64,000 bases of DNA from Eudorina sp. 2006-703-Eu-15. Its lineage: Eukaryota > Chlorophyta > Chlorophyceae > Chlamydomonadales > Volvocaceae. Made by a program: the position numbers and the translations under genes. Shown in pieces: positions 19,570-34,683 of the stretch; within the stretch, counting starts at the first letter, position 1, and every line of letters begins with the position of its first letter. The stretch covers positions 78,724-142,723 of the forward strand of contig BDSI01000053.1 in assembly GCA_003117195.1 (NCBI GenBank). Direction: 5' to 3'. Below the pieces are notes generated by a model. The model did not search any database and had not been told where the DNA came from. It saw only the letters and a list, made by a program, of their open reading frames with translations.

Positions 19570-22513
19570 TCGCGGCAGCGGCAGCGGCGTCAACGACGGC
19601 GATGGCGGCGGGGGCGGCAGCGGCGGCGGCGAGGGCGGCCACGGTAGAGGCGACGGCGGCGACGGCGGGCTGGTCGGTGATGGCGGCTGACCGAGGAGAC
19701 AATGGGCGGGGACGGCGACGACGGTGGTGGCGACGGTGCCGACTGGCCTTGTCCGCAGCTCGAAACCAAGCTATCAACGCGAAAGAACACCGAGCAAAGC
19801 ATGAGCATGCAGGTCACTACACATAGGCTAACCATTCAAACGATGCCCGGATGACCCATCCACGTTTCCGGACCCTGTGGAGGTGAGCTATCGAAGTCCC
19901 CACACCCCGCGCGCTTCATGCGATACAACCTTTGTCTCAATCATTCGCCAGAGCGCAATCATCGCATCTCGAAGGGTACTTGACGCCAAGTAAGCGGCCG
20001 CTTCGCAGCCCGCAGAGAATGAGCCTTGGGCAACGAGAACAGCGGGCCTTGGAGCAACGCGCGGAGGGCCACCTGCAGCAGCGGCAGTGCATGAGTGAGT
20101 ACGGCAACAAGGCATCTAAATATGGATGGTCCACATTGGTGCACGAGCTGTACGGCAGTCAATCTTCCCAAGACCTCCGCCGCCGCTGCTGCGCAGTTAA
20201 CACGGCTGCATCACCAACGAACAAGCCCCACACAGATATGCGCAACAAAGCCGTTGCCAAGGCTACGGACAAGTAGCCTCGACCCGTGGGTCACGGTGCG
20301 TTATTCCAGGACGCTTCACCGTGACACCGCACGCACCTGGCTTGAAATGCTGGAACGAAGCTTCCACCGTCGTGCGTGGCGACGACGGTGATGGCAACGG
20401 CGGGCTGGATGCGGACAGAGGCGATGACGACGGCGGCGGCCGCGGGCGGGGCAAATCGGGGGGCGGCTGTGGCGGGCTGGGTGGCTCACAACGCGGCGAT
20501 AGCGACGGCCGCGGCGATGGTAGAGGCGAGGATGGCGATGGCGGTGGCCGAGGAGTCATTGACGGTGGTGGCGACGTTGGGCTGGGTGGCGCGGGTGGCA
20601 GCGGAGGCGGCCGCAACGGCGGCGGCGGCGGCAGCTGCGACGGCGACGGCGACGGCGGCGGTGACGCATGCGGCGGCGGCGTGGACACAAGAGGAGGCCG
20701 GGTCCGGGGCGGATGTGGCGGCAGCGGCGGGATTGGCGGATCCGGTGGCGGCGGCGGCGGGCGGAAAAACTCATGATGCGGCGTTAGCGACGGCGGCCAT
20801 GGTAGAGGCGACGGCGGCGACGGCGGGCTGGTCGGTGATGGCGATGACCGAAGAGTCAATCGGTGGGGACGGCGACGACGGTGGTAGTGACGGTGGATTG
20901 GGTGGCGAGGGTGGCGGCGGAGCCGGCCGCAGTTGCGGCCGCGGCGGCGGCGGCGGCCGCGGCAGCGGCGACGGCAGCGGCGACGGCGGTGGGTACGGCG
21001 GCGGTGGAGGGTACGGCGGCGGTTACTGCGGCGGCGGCGGCGGCGGCGGCGGCGCGACGTCGCGGCAGCGGCAGCGGCGTCAACGACGGCGATGGCGGCG
21101 GGGGCGGCGGCGGCGGCGGCGAGGGCGGCCACGGTAGAGGCGACGGCGGCGACGGCGGGCTGGTCGGTGATGGCGGGTGACCGAAGAGACAATGGGCGGG
21201 GACGGCGACGACGGTGGTGGCGACGGTGCCGACTGGCCTTGTCCGCTGCTCGAAACCAAGCTATCAAAGCGAAAGAACACCGAGCAAAGCATGAGCATGC
21301 AGGTCACTACACATAGGCTAACCATTCAAACGATGCCCGGGTGACCCATCCACGTTTCCGGACCCTGTGGAGGTGAGCTATCGAAGTCCCCACACCCGCG
21401 CGCTTCATGCGATACAACCTTTGTCTCAATCATTCGCCAGAGCGCAATCATCGCATCTCGAAGGGTACTTGACGCCAAGTAAGCGGCCGCTTCGCAGTCC
21501 GCAGAGAATGAGCCTTGGGCAACGAGAACAGCGGGCCTTGGAGCAACGCGCGGAGGGCCACCTGCAGCAGCGGCAGTGCATGAGTGAGTACGGCAACAAG
21601 GCATCTAAATATGGATGGTCCACATTGATGCACGAGCTGTACGGCAGTCAATCTTCACAAGACCTCCGCCGCCGCTGCTGCGCAGTTAACACGGCTGCAT
21701 CACCAAGGAACAAGCCCCACACAGATATGCGCAACAAAGCCGTTGCCAAGGCTACGGACAAGTAGCCCCGACCCGTGGGTCACGGTGCGTTATTCCAGGA
21801 CGCTTCACCATGACACCGCACGCACCTGGCTTGAAATGCTGGAACGAAGCTTCCACCGTCGTGCGTGGCGACGGTGATGGCAACGGCGGGCTGGATGCGG
21901 ACAGAGGCGATGACGACGGCGGCGGCCGCGGGCGGGGCAAATCGGGGGGCGGCTGTGGCGGGCTGGGTGGCTCACAACGCGGCGATAGCGACGGCCGCGG
22001 CGATGGTAGAGGCGAGGATGGCGATGGCGGTGGCCGAGGAGTCATTGACGGTGGTGGCGACGTTGGGCTGGGTGGCGCGGGTGGCAGCGGAGGCGGCCGC
22101 AACGGCGGCGGCGGCGGCAGCTGCGACGGCGACGGCGACGGCGGCGGTGACGCATGCGGCGGCGGCGGGGACACAAGAGGAGGCCGGGTCCGGGGCGGAT
22201 GTGGCGGCAGCGGCGGGATTGGCGGATCCGGTGGCGGCGGCGGCGGGCGGAAAAACTCATGATGCGGCGTTAGCGACGGCGGCCATGGTAGAGGCGACGG
22301 CGGCGACGGCGGGCTGGTCGGTGATGGCGATGACCGAAGAGTCAATCGGTGGGACGGCGACGACGGTGGTAGTGACGGTGGATTGGGTGGCGAGGGTGGC
22401 GGCGGAGCCGGCCGCAGTTGCGGCCGCGGCGGCGGCGGCGGCCGCGGCAGCGGCGACGGCAGCGGCGACGGCGGTGGGTACGGCGGCGGCGGAGGTACGG
22501 CGGCGGTTACTGC

Positions 22514-22544
<31 letters not shown>

Positions 22545-25472
22545 TCGCGGCAGCGGCAGCGGCGTCAACGACGGCGATGGCGGCGGGGGCGGCGGCGGCG
22601 GCGGCGAGGGCGGCCACGGTAGAGGCGACGGCGGCGACGGCGGGCTGGTCGGTGATGGCGGGTGACCGAAGAGACAATGGGCGGGGACGGCGACGACGGT
22701 GGTGGCGACGGTGCCGACTGGCCTTGTCCGCTGCTCGAAACCAAGCTATCAAAGCGAAAGAACACCGAGCGAAAGCATGAGCATGCAGGTCACTACACAT
22801 AGGCTAACCATTCAAACGATGCCCGGGTGACCCATCCACGTTTCCGGACCCTGTGGAGGTGAGCTATCGAAGTCCCCACACCCCGCGCGCTTCATGCGAT
22901 ACAACCTTTGTCTCAATCATTCGCCAGAGCGCAATCATCGCATCTCGAAGGGTACTTGACGCCAAGTAAGCGGCCGCTTCGCAGTCCGCAGAGAATGAGC
23001 CTTGGGCAACGAGAACAGCGGGCCTTGGAGCAACGCGCGGAGGGCCACCTGCAGCAGCGGCAGTGCATGAGTGAGTACGGCAACAAGGCATCTAAATATG
23101 GATGGTCCACATTGATGCACGAGCTGTACGGCAGTCAATCTTCACAAGACCTCCGCTGCCGCTGCTGCGCAGTTAACACGGCTGCATCACCAACGAAAAG
23201 CTCCACACAGATATGCGCAACAAAGCCGTTGCCAAGGCTACGGACAAGTAGCCCCGACCCGTGGGTCACGGTGCGTTATTCCAGGACGCTTCACCATGAC
23301 ACCGCACGCCCCTGGCTTGAAATGCTGGAACGAAGCTTCCACCGTCGTGCGTGGCGACGGTGATGGCAACGGCGGGCTGGATGCGGACAGAGGCGATGAC
23401 GACGGCGGCGGCCGCGGGCGGGGCAAATCGGGGGCGGCTGTGGCGGGCTGGGTGGCTCACAACGCGGCGATAGCGACGGCCGCGGCGATGGTAGAGGCGA
23501 GGATGGCGATGGCGGTGGCCGAGGAGTCATTGACGGTGTGGCGACGTTGGGCTGGGTGGCGCGGGTGGCAGCGGAGGCGGCCGCAACGGCGGCGGCGGCG
23601 GCAGCTGCGACGGCGACGGCGACGGCGGCGGTGACGCATGCGGCGGCGGCGGGGACACAAGAGGAGGCCGGGTCCGGGCGGATGTGGCGGCAGCGGCGGA
23701 TTGGCGGATCCGGTGGCGGCGGCGGCGGGCGGAAAAACTCATGATGCGGCGTTAGCGACGGCGGCCATGGTAGAGGCGACGGCGGCGACGGCGGGCTGGT
23801 CGGTGATGGCGATGACCGAAGAGTCAATCGGTGGGACGGCGACGACGGTGGTAGTGACGGTGGATTGGGTGGCGAGGGTGGCGGCGGAGCCGGCCGCAGT
23901 TGCGGCCGCGGCGGCGGCGGCGGCCGCGGCAGCGGCGACGGCAGCGGCGACGGCGGTGGGTACGGCGGCGGCGGAGGGTACGGCGGCGGTTACTGGCGGC
24001 GCGGCGGCGGCGGCGACGACGTCGCGGCAGCGGCAGCGGCGTCAACGACGGCGATGGCGGCGGGGGCGGCGGCGGCGGCGGCGAGGGCGGCCACGGTAGA
24101 GGCGACGGCGGCGACGGCGGGCTGGTCGGTGATGGCGGGTGACCGAAGAGACAATGGGCGGGGACGGCGACGACGGTGGTGGCGACGGTGCCGACTGGCC
24201 TTGTCCGCTGCTCGAAACCAAGCTATCAAAGCGAAAGAACACCGAGCAAAGCATGAGCATGCAGGTCACTACACATAGGCTAACCATTCAAACGATGCCC
24301 GGGTGACCCATCCACGTTTCCGGACCCTGTGGAGGTGAGCTATCGAAGTCCCCACACCCCGCGCGCTTCATGCGATACAACCTTTGTCTCAATCATTCGC
24401 CAGAGCGCAATCATCGCATCTCGAAGGGTACTTGACGCCAAGTAAGCGGCCGCTTCGCAGTCCGCAGAGAATGAGCCTTGGGCAACGAGAACAGCGGGCC
24501 TTGGAGCAACGCGCGAGGGCCACCTGCAGCAGCGGCAGTGCATGAGTGAGTACGGCAACAAGGCATCTAAATATGGATGGTCCACATTGATGCACGAGCT
24601 GTACGGCAGTCAATCTTCACAAGACCTCCGCCGCCGCTGCTGGCGCAGTTAACACGGCTGCATCACCAACGAACAAGCCCCACACAGATATGCGCAACAA
24701 AGCCGTTGCCAAGGCTACGGACAAGTAGCCCCGACCCGTGGTCACGGTGCGTTATTCCAGGACGCTTCACCATGACACCGCACGCACCTGGCTTGAAATG
24801 CTGGAACGAAGCTTCCACCGTCGTGCGTGGCGACGGTGATGGCAACGGCGGCTGGATGCGGACAGAGGCGATGACGACGGCGGCGGCCGCGGGCGGGGCA
24901 AATCGGGGGGCGGCTGTGGCGGGCTGGGTGGCTCACAACGCGGCGATAGCGACGGCCGCGGCGATGGTAGAGGCGAGGATGGCGATGGCGGTGGCCGAGG
25001 AGTCATTGACGGTGGTGGCGACGTTGGGCTGGGTGGCGCGGGTGGCAGCGGAGGCGGCCGCAACGGCGGCGGCGGCGGCAGCTGCGACGGCGACGGCGAC
25101 GGCGGCGGTGACGCATGCGGCGGCGGCGGGGACACAAGAGGAGGCCGGGTCCGGGCGGATGTGGCGGCAGCGGCGGGATTGGCGGATCCGGTGGCGGCGG
25201 CGGCGGGCGGAAAAACTCATGATGCGGCGTTAGCGACGGCGGCCATGGTAGAGGCGACGGCGGCGACGGCGGCTGGTCGGTGATGGCGATGACCGAAGAG
25301 TCAATCGGTGAGGACGGCGACGACGGTGGTAGTGACGGTGGATTGGGTGGCGAGGGTGGCGGCGGAGCCGGCCGCAGTTGCGGCCGCGGCGGCGGCGGCG
25401 GCCGCGGCAGCGGCGACGGCAGCGGCGACGGCGGTGGGTACGGCGGCGGCGGAGGGTACGGCGGCGGTTACT

Positions 25473-25508
<36 letters not shown>

Positions 25509-26963
25509 TCGCGGCAGCGGCAGCGGCGTCAACGACGGCGATGGCGGCGGGGGCGGCGGCGGCGGCGGCGAGGGCGGCCACGGTAGAGGCGACGGCGGCG
25601 ACGGCGGCTGGTCGGTGATGGCGGGTGACCGAAGAGACAATGGGCGGGGACGGCGACGACGGTGGTGGCGACGGTGCCGACTGGCCTTGTCCGCTGCTCG
25701 AAACCAAGCTATCAAAGCGAAAGAACACCGAGCAAAGCATGAGCATGCAGGTCACTACACATAGGCTAACCATTCAAACGATGCCCGGGTGACCCATCCA
25801 CGTTTCCGGACCCTGTGGAGGTGAGCTATCGAAGTCCCCACACCCCGCGCGCTTCATGCGATACAACCTTTGTCTCAATCATTCGCCAGAGCGCAATCAT
25901 CGCATCTCGAAGGGTACTTGACGCCAAGTAAGCGGCCGCTTCGCAGTCCGCAGAGAATGAGCCTTGGGCAACGAGAACAGCGGGCCTTGGAGCAACGCGC
26001 GGAGGGCCACCTGCAGCAGCGGCAGTGCATGAGTGAGTACGGCAACAAGGCATCTAAATATGGATGGTCCACATTGATGCACGAGCTGTACGGCAGTCAA
26101 TCTTCACAAGACCTCCGCGCCGCTGCTGCGCAGTTAACACGGCTGCATCACCAACGAACAAGCCCCACACAGATATGCGCAACAAAGCCGTTGCCAAGGC
26201 TACGGACAAGTAGCCCCGACCCGTGGGTCACGGTGCGTTATTCCAGGACGCTTCACCATGACACCGCACGCACCTGGCTTGAAATGCTGGAACGAAGCTT
26301 CCACCGTCGTGCGTGGCGACGGTGATGGCAACGGCGGGCTGGATGCGGACAGAGGCGATGACGACGGCGGCGGCCGCGGGCGGGGCAAATCGGGGGGCGG
26401 CTGTGGCGGGCTGGGTGGCTCACAACGCGGCGATAGCGACGGCCGCGGCGATGGTAGAGGCGAGGATGGCGATGGCGGTGGCCGAGGAGTCATTGACGGT
26501 GGTGGCGACGTTGGGCTGGGTGGCGCGGGTGGCAGCGGAGGCGGCCGCAACGGCGGCGGCGGCGGCAGCTGCGACGGCGACGGCGACGGCGGCGGTGACG
26601 CATGCGGCGGCGGCGGGGACACAAGAGGAGGCCGGGTCCGGGGCGGATGTGGCGGCAGCGGCGGGATTGGCGGATCCGGTGGCGGCGGCGGCGGGCGGAA
26701 AAACTCATGATGCGGCGTTAGCGACGGCGGCCATGGTAGAGGCGACGGCGGCGACGGCGGGCTGGTCGGTGATGGCGATGACCGAAGAGTCAATCGGTGG
26801 GGACGGCGACGACGGTGGTAGTGACGGTGGATTGGGTGGCGAGGGTGGCGGCGGAGCCGGCCGCAGTTGCGGCCGCGGCGGCGGCGGCGGCCGCGGCAGC
26901 GGCGACGGCAGCGGCGACGGCGGTGGGTACGGCGGCGGCGGAGGGTACGGCGGCGGTTACTGC

Positions 26964-26994
<31 letters not shown>

Positions 26995-29929
26995 TCGCGG
27001 CAGCGGCAGCGGCGTCAACGACGGCGATGGCGGCGGGGGCGGCGGCGGCGGCGGCGAGGGCGGCCACGGTAGAGGCGACGGCGGCGACGGCGGGCTGGTC
27101 GGTGATGGCGGGTGACCGAAGAGACAATGGGCGGGGACGGCGACGACGGTGGTGGCGACGGTGCCGACTGGCCTTGTCCGCTGCTCGAAACCAAGCTATC
27201 AAAGCGAAAGAACACCGAGCAAAGCATGAGCATGCAGGTCACTACACATAGGCTAACCATTCAAACGATGCCCGGGTGACCCATCCACGTTTCCGGACCC
27301 TGTGGAGGTGAGCTATCGAAGTCCCCACACCCCGCGCGCTTCATGCGATACAACCTTTGTCTCAATCATTCGCCAGAGCGCAATCATCGCATCTCGAAGG
27401 GTACTTGACGCCAAGTAAGCGGCCGCTTCGCAGTCCGCAGAGAATGAGCCTTGGGCAACGAGAACAGCGGGCCTTGGAGCAACGCGCGGAGGGCCACCTG
27501 CAGCAGCGGCAGTGCATGAGTGAGTACGGCAACAAGGCATCTAAATATGGATGGTCCACATTGATGCACGAGCTGTACGGCAGTCAATCTTCACAAGACC
27601 TCCGCTGCCGCTGCTGCGCAGTTAACACGGCTGCATCACCAACGAACAAGCCCCACACAGATATGCGCAACAAAGCCGTTGCCAAGGCTACGGACAAGTA
27701 GCCCCGACCCGTGGGTCACGGTGCGTTATTCCAGGACGCTTCACCATGACACCGCACGCACCTGGCTTGAAATGCTGGAACGAAGCTTCCACCGTCGTGC
27801 GTGGCGACGACGGTGATGGCAACGGCGGGCTGGATGCGGACAGAGGCGATGACGACGGCGGCGGCCGCGGGCGGGGCAAATCGGGGGGCGGCTGTGGCGG
27901 GCTGGGTGGCTCACAACGCGGCGATAGCGACGGCCGCGGCGATGGTAGAGGCGAGGATGGCGATGGCGGTGGCCGAGGAGTCATTGACGGTGGTGGCGAC
28001 GTTGGGCTGGGTGGCGCGGGTGGCAGCGGAGGCGGCCGCAACGGCGGCGGCGGCGGCAGCTGCGACGGCGACGGCGACGGCGGCGGTGACGCATGCGGCG
28101 GCGGCGGGGACACAAGAGGAGGCCGGGTCCGGGGCGGATGTGGCGGCAGCGGCGGGATTGGCGGATCCGGTGGCGGCGGCGGCGGGCGGAAAAACTCATG
28201 ATGCGGCGTTAGCGACGGCGGCCATGGTAGAGGCGACGGCGGCGACGGCGGGCTGGTCGGTGATGGCGATGACCGAAGAGTCAATCGGTGGGGACGGCGA
28301 CGACGGTGGTAGTGACGGTGGATTGGGTGGCGAGGGTGGCGGCGGAGCCGGCCGCAGTTGCGGCCGCGGCGGCGGCGGCGGCCGCGGCAGCGGCGACGGC
28401 AGCGGCGACGGCGGTGGGTACGGCGGCGGCGGAGGGTACGGCGGCGGTTACTGCGGCGGCGGCGGCGACGACGTCGCGGCAGCGGCAGCGGCGTCAACGA
28501 CGGCGATGGCGGCGGGGGCGGCGGCGGCGGCGGCGAGGGCGGCCACGGTAGAGGCGACGGCGGCGACGGCGGGCTGGTCGGTGATGGCGGGTGACCGAAG
28601 AGACAATGGGCGGGGACGGCGACGACGGTGGTGGCGACGGTGCCGACTGGCCTTGTCCGCTGCTCGAAACCAAGCTATCAAAGCGAAAGAACACCGAGCA
28701 AAGCATGAGCATGCAGGTCACTACACATAGGCTAACCATTCAAACGATGCCCGGGTGACCCATCCACGTTTCCGGACCCTGTGGAGGTGAGCTATCGAAG
28801 TCCCCACACCCCGCGCGCTTCATGCGATACAACCTTTGTCTCAATCATTCGCCAGAGCGCAATCATCGCATCTCGAAGGGTACTTGACGCCAAGTAAGCG
28901 GCCGCTTCGCAGTCCGCAGAGAATGAGCCTTGGGCAACGAGAACAGCGGGCCTTGGAGCAACGCGCGGAGGGCCACCTGCAGCAGCGGCAGTGCATGAGT
29001 GAGTACGGCAACAAGGCATCTAAATATGGATGGTCCACATTGATGCACGAGCTGTACGGCAGTCAATCTTCACAAGACCTCCGCTGCCGCTGCTGCGCAG
29101 TTAACACGGCTGCATCACCAACGAACAAGCCCCACACAGATATGCGCAACAAAGCCGTTGCCAAGGCTACGGACAAGTAGCCCCGACCCGTGGGTCACGG
29201 TGCGTTATTCCAGGACGCTTCACCATGACACCGCACGCACCTGGCTTGAAATGCTGGAACGAAGCTTCCACCGTCGTGCGTGGCGACGGTGATGGCAACG
29301 GCGGGCTGGATGCGGACAGAGGCGATGACGACGGCGGCGGCCGCGGGCGGGGCAAATCGGGGGGCGGCTGTGGCGGGCTGGGTGGCTCACAACGCGGCGA
29401 TAGCGACGGCCGCGGCGATGGTAGAGGCGAGGATGGCGATGGCGGTGGCCGAGGAGTCATTGACGGTGGTGGCGACGTTGGGCTGGGTGGCGCGGGTGGC
29501 AGCGGAGGCGGCCGCAACGGCGGCGGCGGCGGCAGCTGCGACGGCGACGGCGACGGCGGCGGTGACGCATGCGGCGGCGGCGGGGACACAAGAGGAGGCC
29601 GGGTCCGGGGCGGATGTGGCGGCAGCGGCGGGATTGGCGGATCCGGTGGCGGCGGCGGCGGGCGGAAAAACTCATGATGCGGCGTTAGCGACGGCGGCCA
29701 TGGTAGAGGCGACGGCGGCGACGGCGGGCTGGTCGGTGATGGCGATGACCGAAGAGTCAATCGGTGGGACGGCGACGACGGTGGTAGTGACGGTGGATTG
29801 GGTGGCGAGGGTGGCGGCGGAGCCGGCCGCAGTTGCGGCCGCGGCGGCGGCGGCGGCCGCGGCAGCGGCGACGGCAGCGGCGACGGCGGTGGGTACGGCG
29901 GCGGCGGAGGGTACGGCGGCGGTTACTGC

Positions 29930-29960
<31 letters not shown>

Positions 29961-31417
29961 TCGCGGCAGCGGCAGCGGCGTCAACGACGGCGATGGCGGC
30001 GGGGGCGGCGGCGGCGGCGGCGAGGGCGGCCACGGTAGAGGCGACGGCGGCGACGGCGGGCTGGTCGGTGATGGCGGGTGACCGAAGAGACAATGGGCGG
30101 GGACGGCGACGACGGTGGTGGCGACGGTGCCGACTGGCCTTGTCCGCTGCTCGAAACCAAGCTATCAAAGCGAAAGAACACCGAGCAAAGCATGAGCATG
30201 CAGGTCACTACACATAGGCTAACCATTCAAACGATGCCCGGGTGACCCATCCACGTTTCCGGACCCTGTGGAGGTGAGCTATCGAAGTCCCCACACCCCG
30301 CGCGCTTCATGCGATACAACCTTTGTCTCAATCATTCGCCAGAGCGCAATCATCGCATCTCGAAGGGTACTTGACGCCAAGTAAGCGGCCGCTTCGCAGT
30401 CCGCAGAGAATGAGCCTTGGGCAACGAGAACAGCGGGCCTTGGAGCAACGCGCGGAGGGCCACCTGCAGCAGCGGCAGTGCATGAGTGAGTACGGCAACA
30501 AGGCATCTAAATATGGATGGTCCACATTGATGCACGAGCTGTACGGCAGTCAATCTTCACAAGACCTCCGCTGCCGCTGCTGCGCAGTTAACACGGCTGC
30601 ATCACCAACGAACAAGCCCCACACAGATATGCGCAACAAAGCCGTTGCCAAGGCTACGGACAAGTAGCCCCGACCCGTGGGTCACGGTGCGTTATTCCAG
30701 GACGCTTCACCATGACACCGCACGCACCTGGCTTGAAATGCTGGAACGAAGCTTCTACCGTCGTGCGTGGCGACGGTGATGGCAACGGCGGGCTGGATGC
30801 GGACAGAGGCGATGACGACGGCGGCGGCCGCGGGCGGGGCAAATCGGGGGGCGGCTGTGGCGGGCTGGGTGGCTCACAACGCGGCGATAGCGACGGCCGC
30901 GGCGATGGTAGAGGCGAGGATGGCGATGGCGGTGGCCGAGGAGTCATTGACGGTGGTGGCGACGTTGGGCTGGGTGGCGCGGGTGGCAGCGGAGGCGGCC
31001 GCAACGGCGGCGGCGGCGGCAGCTGCGACGGCGACGGCGACGGCGGCGGTGACGCATGCGGCGGCGGCGGGGACACAAGAGGAGGCCGGGTCCGGGGCGG
31101 ATGTGGCGGCAGCGGCGGGATTGGCGGATCCGGTGGCGGCGGCGGCGGGCGGAAAAACTCATGATGCGGCGTTAGCGACGGCGGCCATGGTAGAGGCGAC
31201 GGCGGCGACGGCGGGCTGGTCGGTGATGGCGATGACCGAAGAGTCAATCGGTGGGGACGGCGACGACGGTGGTAGTGACGGTGGATTGGGTGGCGAGGGT
31301 GGCGGCGGAGCCGGCCGCAGTTGCGGCCGCGGCGGCGGCGGCGGCCGCGGCAGCGGCGACGGCAGCGGCGACGGCGGTGGGTACGGCGGCGGCGGAGGGT
31401 ACGGCGGCGGTTACTGC

Positions 31418-31448
<31 letters not shown>

Positions 31449-32907
31449 TCGCGGCAGCGGCAGCGGCGTCAACGACGGCGATGGCGGCGGGGGCGGCGGC
31501 GGCGGCGGCGAGGGCGGCCACGGTAGAGGCGACGGCGGCGACGGCGGGCTGGTCGGTGATGGCGGGTGACCGAAGAGACAATGGGCGGGGACGGCGACGA
31601 CGGTGGTGGCGACGGTGCCGACTGGCCTTGTCCGCTGCTCGAAACCAAGCTATCAAAGCGAAAGAACACCGAGCAAAGCATGAGCATGCAGGTCACTACA
31701 CATAGGCTAACCATTCAAACGATGCCCGGGTGACCCATCCACGTTTCCGGACCCTGTGGAGGTGAGCTATCGAAGTCCCCACACCCGCGCGCTTCATGCG
31801 ATACAACCTTTGTCTCAATCATTCGCCAGAGCGCAATCATCGCATCTCGAAGGGTACTTGACGCCAAGTAAGCGGCCGCTTCGCAGCCCGCAGAGAATGA
31901 GCCTTGGGCAACGAGAACAGCGGGCCTTGGAGCAACGCGCGGAGGGCCACCTGCAGCAGCGGCAGTGCATGAGTGAGTACGGCAACAAGGCATCTAAATA
32001 TGGATGGTCCACATTGATGCACGAGCTGTACGGCAGTCAATCTTCACAAGACCTCCGCTGCCGCTGCTGCGCAGTTAACACGGCTGCATCACCAACGAAC
32101 AAGCCCCACACAGATATGCGCAACAAAGCCGTTGCCAAGGCTACGGACAAGTAGCCCCGACCCGTGGGTCACGGTGCGTTATTCCAGGACGCTTCACCAT
32201 GACACCGCACGCACCTGGCTTGAAATGCTGGAACGAAGCTTCTACCGTCGTGCGTGGCGACGACGGTGATGGCAACGGCGGGCTGGATGCGGACAGAGGC
32301 GATGACGACGGCGGCGGCCGCGGGCGGGGCAAATCGGGGGGCGGCTGTGGCGGGCTGGGTGGCTCACAACGCGGCGATAGCGACGGCCGCGGCGATGGTA
32401 GAGGCGAGGATGGCGATGGCGGTGGCCGAGGAGTCATTGACGGTGGTGGCGACGTTGGGCTGGGTGGCGCGGGTGGCAGCGGAGGCGGCCGCAACGGCGG
32501 CGGCGGCGGCAGCTGCGACGGCGACGGCGACGGCGGCGGTGACGCATGCGGCGGCGGCGGGGACACAAGAGGAGGCCGGGTCCGGGGCGGATGTGGCGGC
32601 AGCGGCGGGATTGGCGGATCCGGTGGCGGCGGCGGCGGGCGGAAAAACTCATGATGCGGCGTTAGCGACGGCGGCCATGGTAGAGGCGACGGCGGCGACG
32701 GCGGGCTGGTCGGTGATGGCGATGACCGAAGAGTCAATCGGTGGGGACGGCGACGACGGTGGTAGTGACGGTGGATTGGGTGGCGAGGGTGGCGGCGGAG
32801 CCGGCCGCAGTTGCGGCCGCGGCGGCGGCGGCGGCCGCGGCAGCGGCGACGGCAGCGGCGACGGCGGTGGGTACGGCGGCGGCGGAGGGTACGGCGGCGG
32901 TTACTGC

Positions 32908-32938
<31 letters not shown>

Positions 32939-34683
32939 TCGCGGCAGCGGCAGCGGCGTCAACGACGGCGATGGCGGCGGGGGCGGCGGCGGCGGCGGCG
33001 AGGGCGGCCACGGTAGAGGCGACGGCGGCGACGGCGGGCTGGTCGGTGATGGCGGGTGACCGAAGAGACAATGGGCGGGGACGGCGACGACGGTGGTGGC
33101 GACGGTGCCGACTGGCCTTGTCCGCTGCTCGAAACCAAGCTATCAAAGCGAAAGAACACCGAGCAAAGCATGAGCATGCAGGTCACTACACATAGGCTAA
33201 CCATTCAAACGATGCCCGGGTGACCCATCCACGTTTCCGGACCCTGTGGAGGTGAGCTATCGAAGTCCCCACACCCCGCGCGCTTCATGCGATACAACCT
33301 TTGTCTCAATCATTCGCCAGAGCGCAATCATCGCATCTCGAAGGGTACTTGACGCCAAGTAAGCGGCCGCTTCGCAGCCCGCAGAGAATGAGCCTTGGGC
33401 AACGAGAACAGCGGGCCTTGGAGCAACGCGCGGAGGGCCACCTGCAGCAGCGGCAGTGCATGAGTGAGTACGGCAACAAGGCATCTAAATATGGATGGTC
33501 CACATTGGTGCACGAGCTGTACGGCAGTCAATCTTCACAAGACCTCCGCTGCCGCTGCTGCGCAGTTAACACGGCTGCATCACCAACGAACAAGCCCCAC
33601 ACAGATATGCGCAACAAAGCCGTTGCCAAGGCTACGGACAAGTAGCCCCGACCCGTGGGTCACGGTGCGTTATTCCAGGACGCTTCACCATGACACCGCA
33701 CGCACCTGGCTTGAAATGCTGGAACGAAGCTTCTACCGTCGTGCGTGGCGACGACGGTGATGGCAACGGCGGGCTGGATGCGGACAGAGGCGATGACGAC
33801 GGCGGCGGCCGCGGGCGGGGCAAATCGGGGGGCGGCTGTGGCGGGCTGGGTGGCTCACAACGCGGCGATAGCGACGGCCGCGGCGATGGTAGAGGCGAGG
33901 ATGGCGATGGCGGTGGCCGAGGAGTCATTGACGGTGGTGGCGACGTTGGGCTGGGTGGCACGGGTGGCAGCGGAGGCGGCCGCAACAGCGGCGGCGGCGG
34001 CAGCTGCGACGGCGACGGCGACGGCGGCGGTGACGCATGCGGCGGCGGCGGGGACACAAGAGGAGGCCGGGTCCGGGGCGGATGTGGCGGCAGCGGCGGG
34101 ATTGGCGGATCCGGTGGCGGCGGCGGCGGGCGGAAAAACTCATGATGCGGCGTTAGCGACGGCGGCCATGGTAGAGGCGACGGCGGCGACGGCGGGCTGG
34201 TCGGTGATGGCGATGACCGAAGAGTCAATCGGTGGGGACGGCGACGACGGTGGTAGTGACGGTGGATTGGGTGGCGAGGGTGGCGGCGGAGCCGGCCGCA
34301 GTTGCGGCGGCGGCGGCGGCGGCGGCCGCGGCAGCGGCGACGGCAGCGGCGACGGCGGTGGGTACGGCGGCGGCGGAGGGTACGGCGGCGGTTACTGCGG
34401 CGGCGGCGGCGACGACGGCGGCGACGACGTCGCGGCAGCGGCAGCGGCGTCAACGACGGCGATGGCGGCGGGGGCGGCGGCGGCGGCGGCGAGGGCGGCC
34501 ACGGTAGAGGCGACGGCGGCGACGGCGGGCTGGTCGGTGATGGCGGGTGACCGAAGAGACAATGGGCGGGGACGGCGACGACGGTGGTGGCGACGGTGCC
34601 GACTGGCCTTGTCCGCTGCTCGAAACCAAGCTATCAAAGCGAAAGAACACCGAGCAAAGCATGAGCATGCAGGTCACTACACA

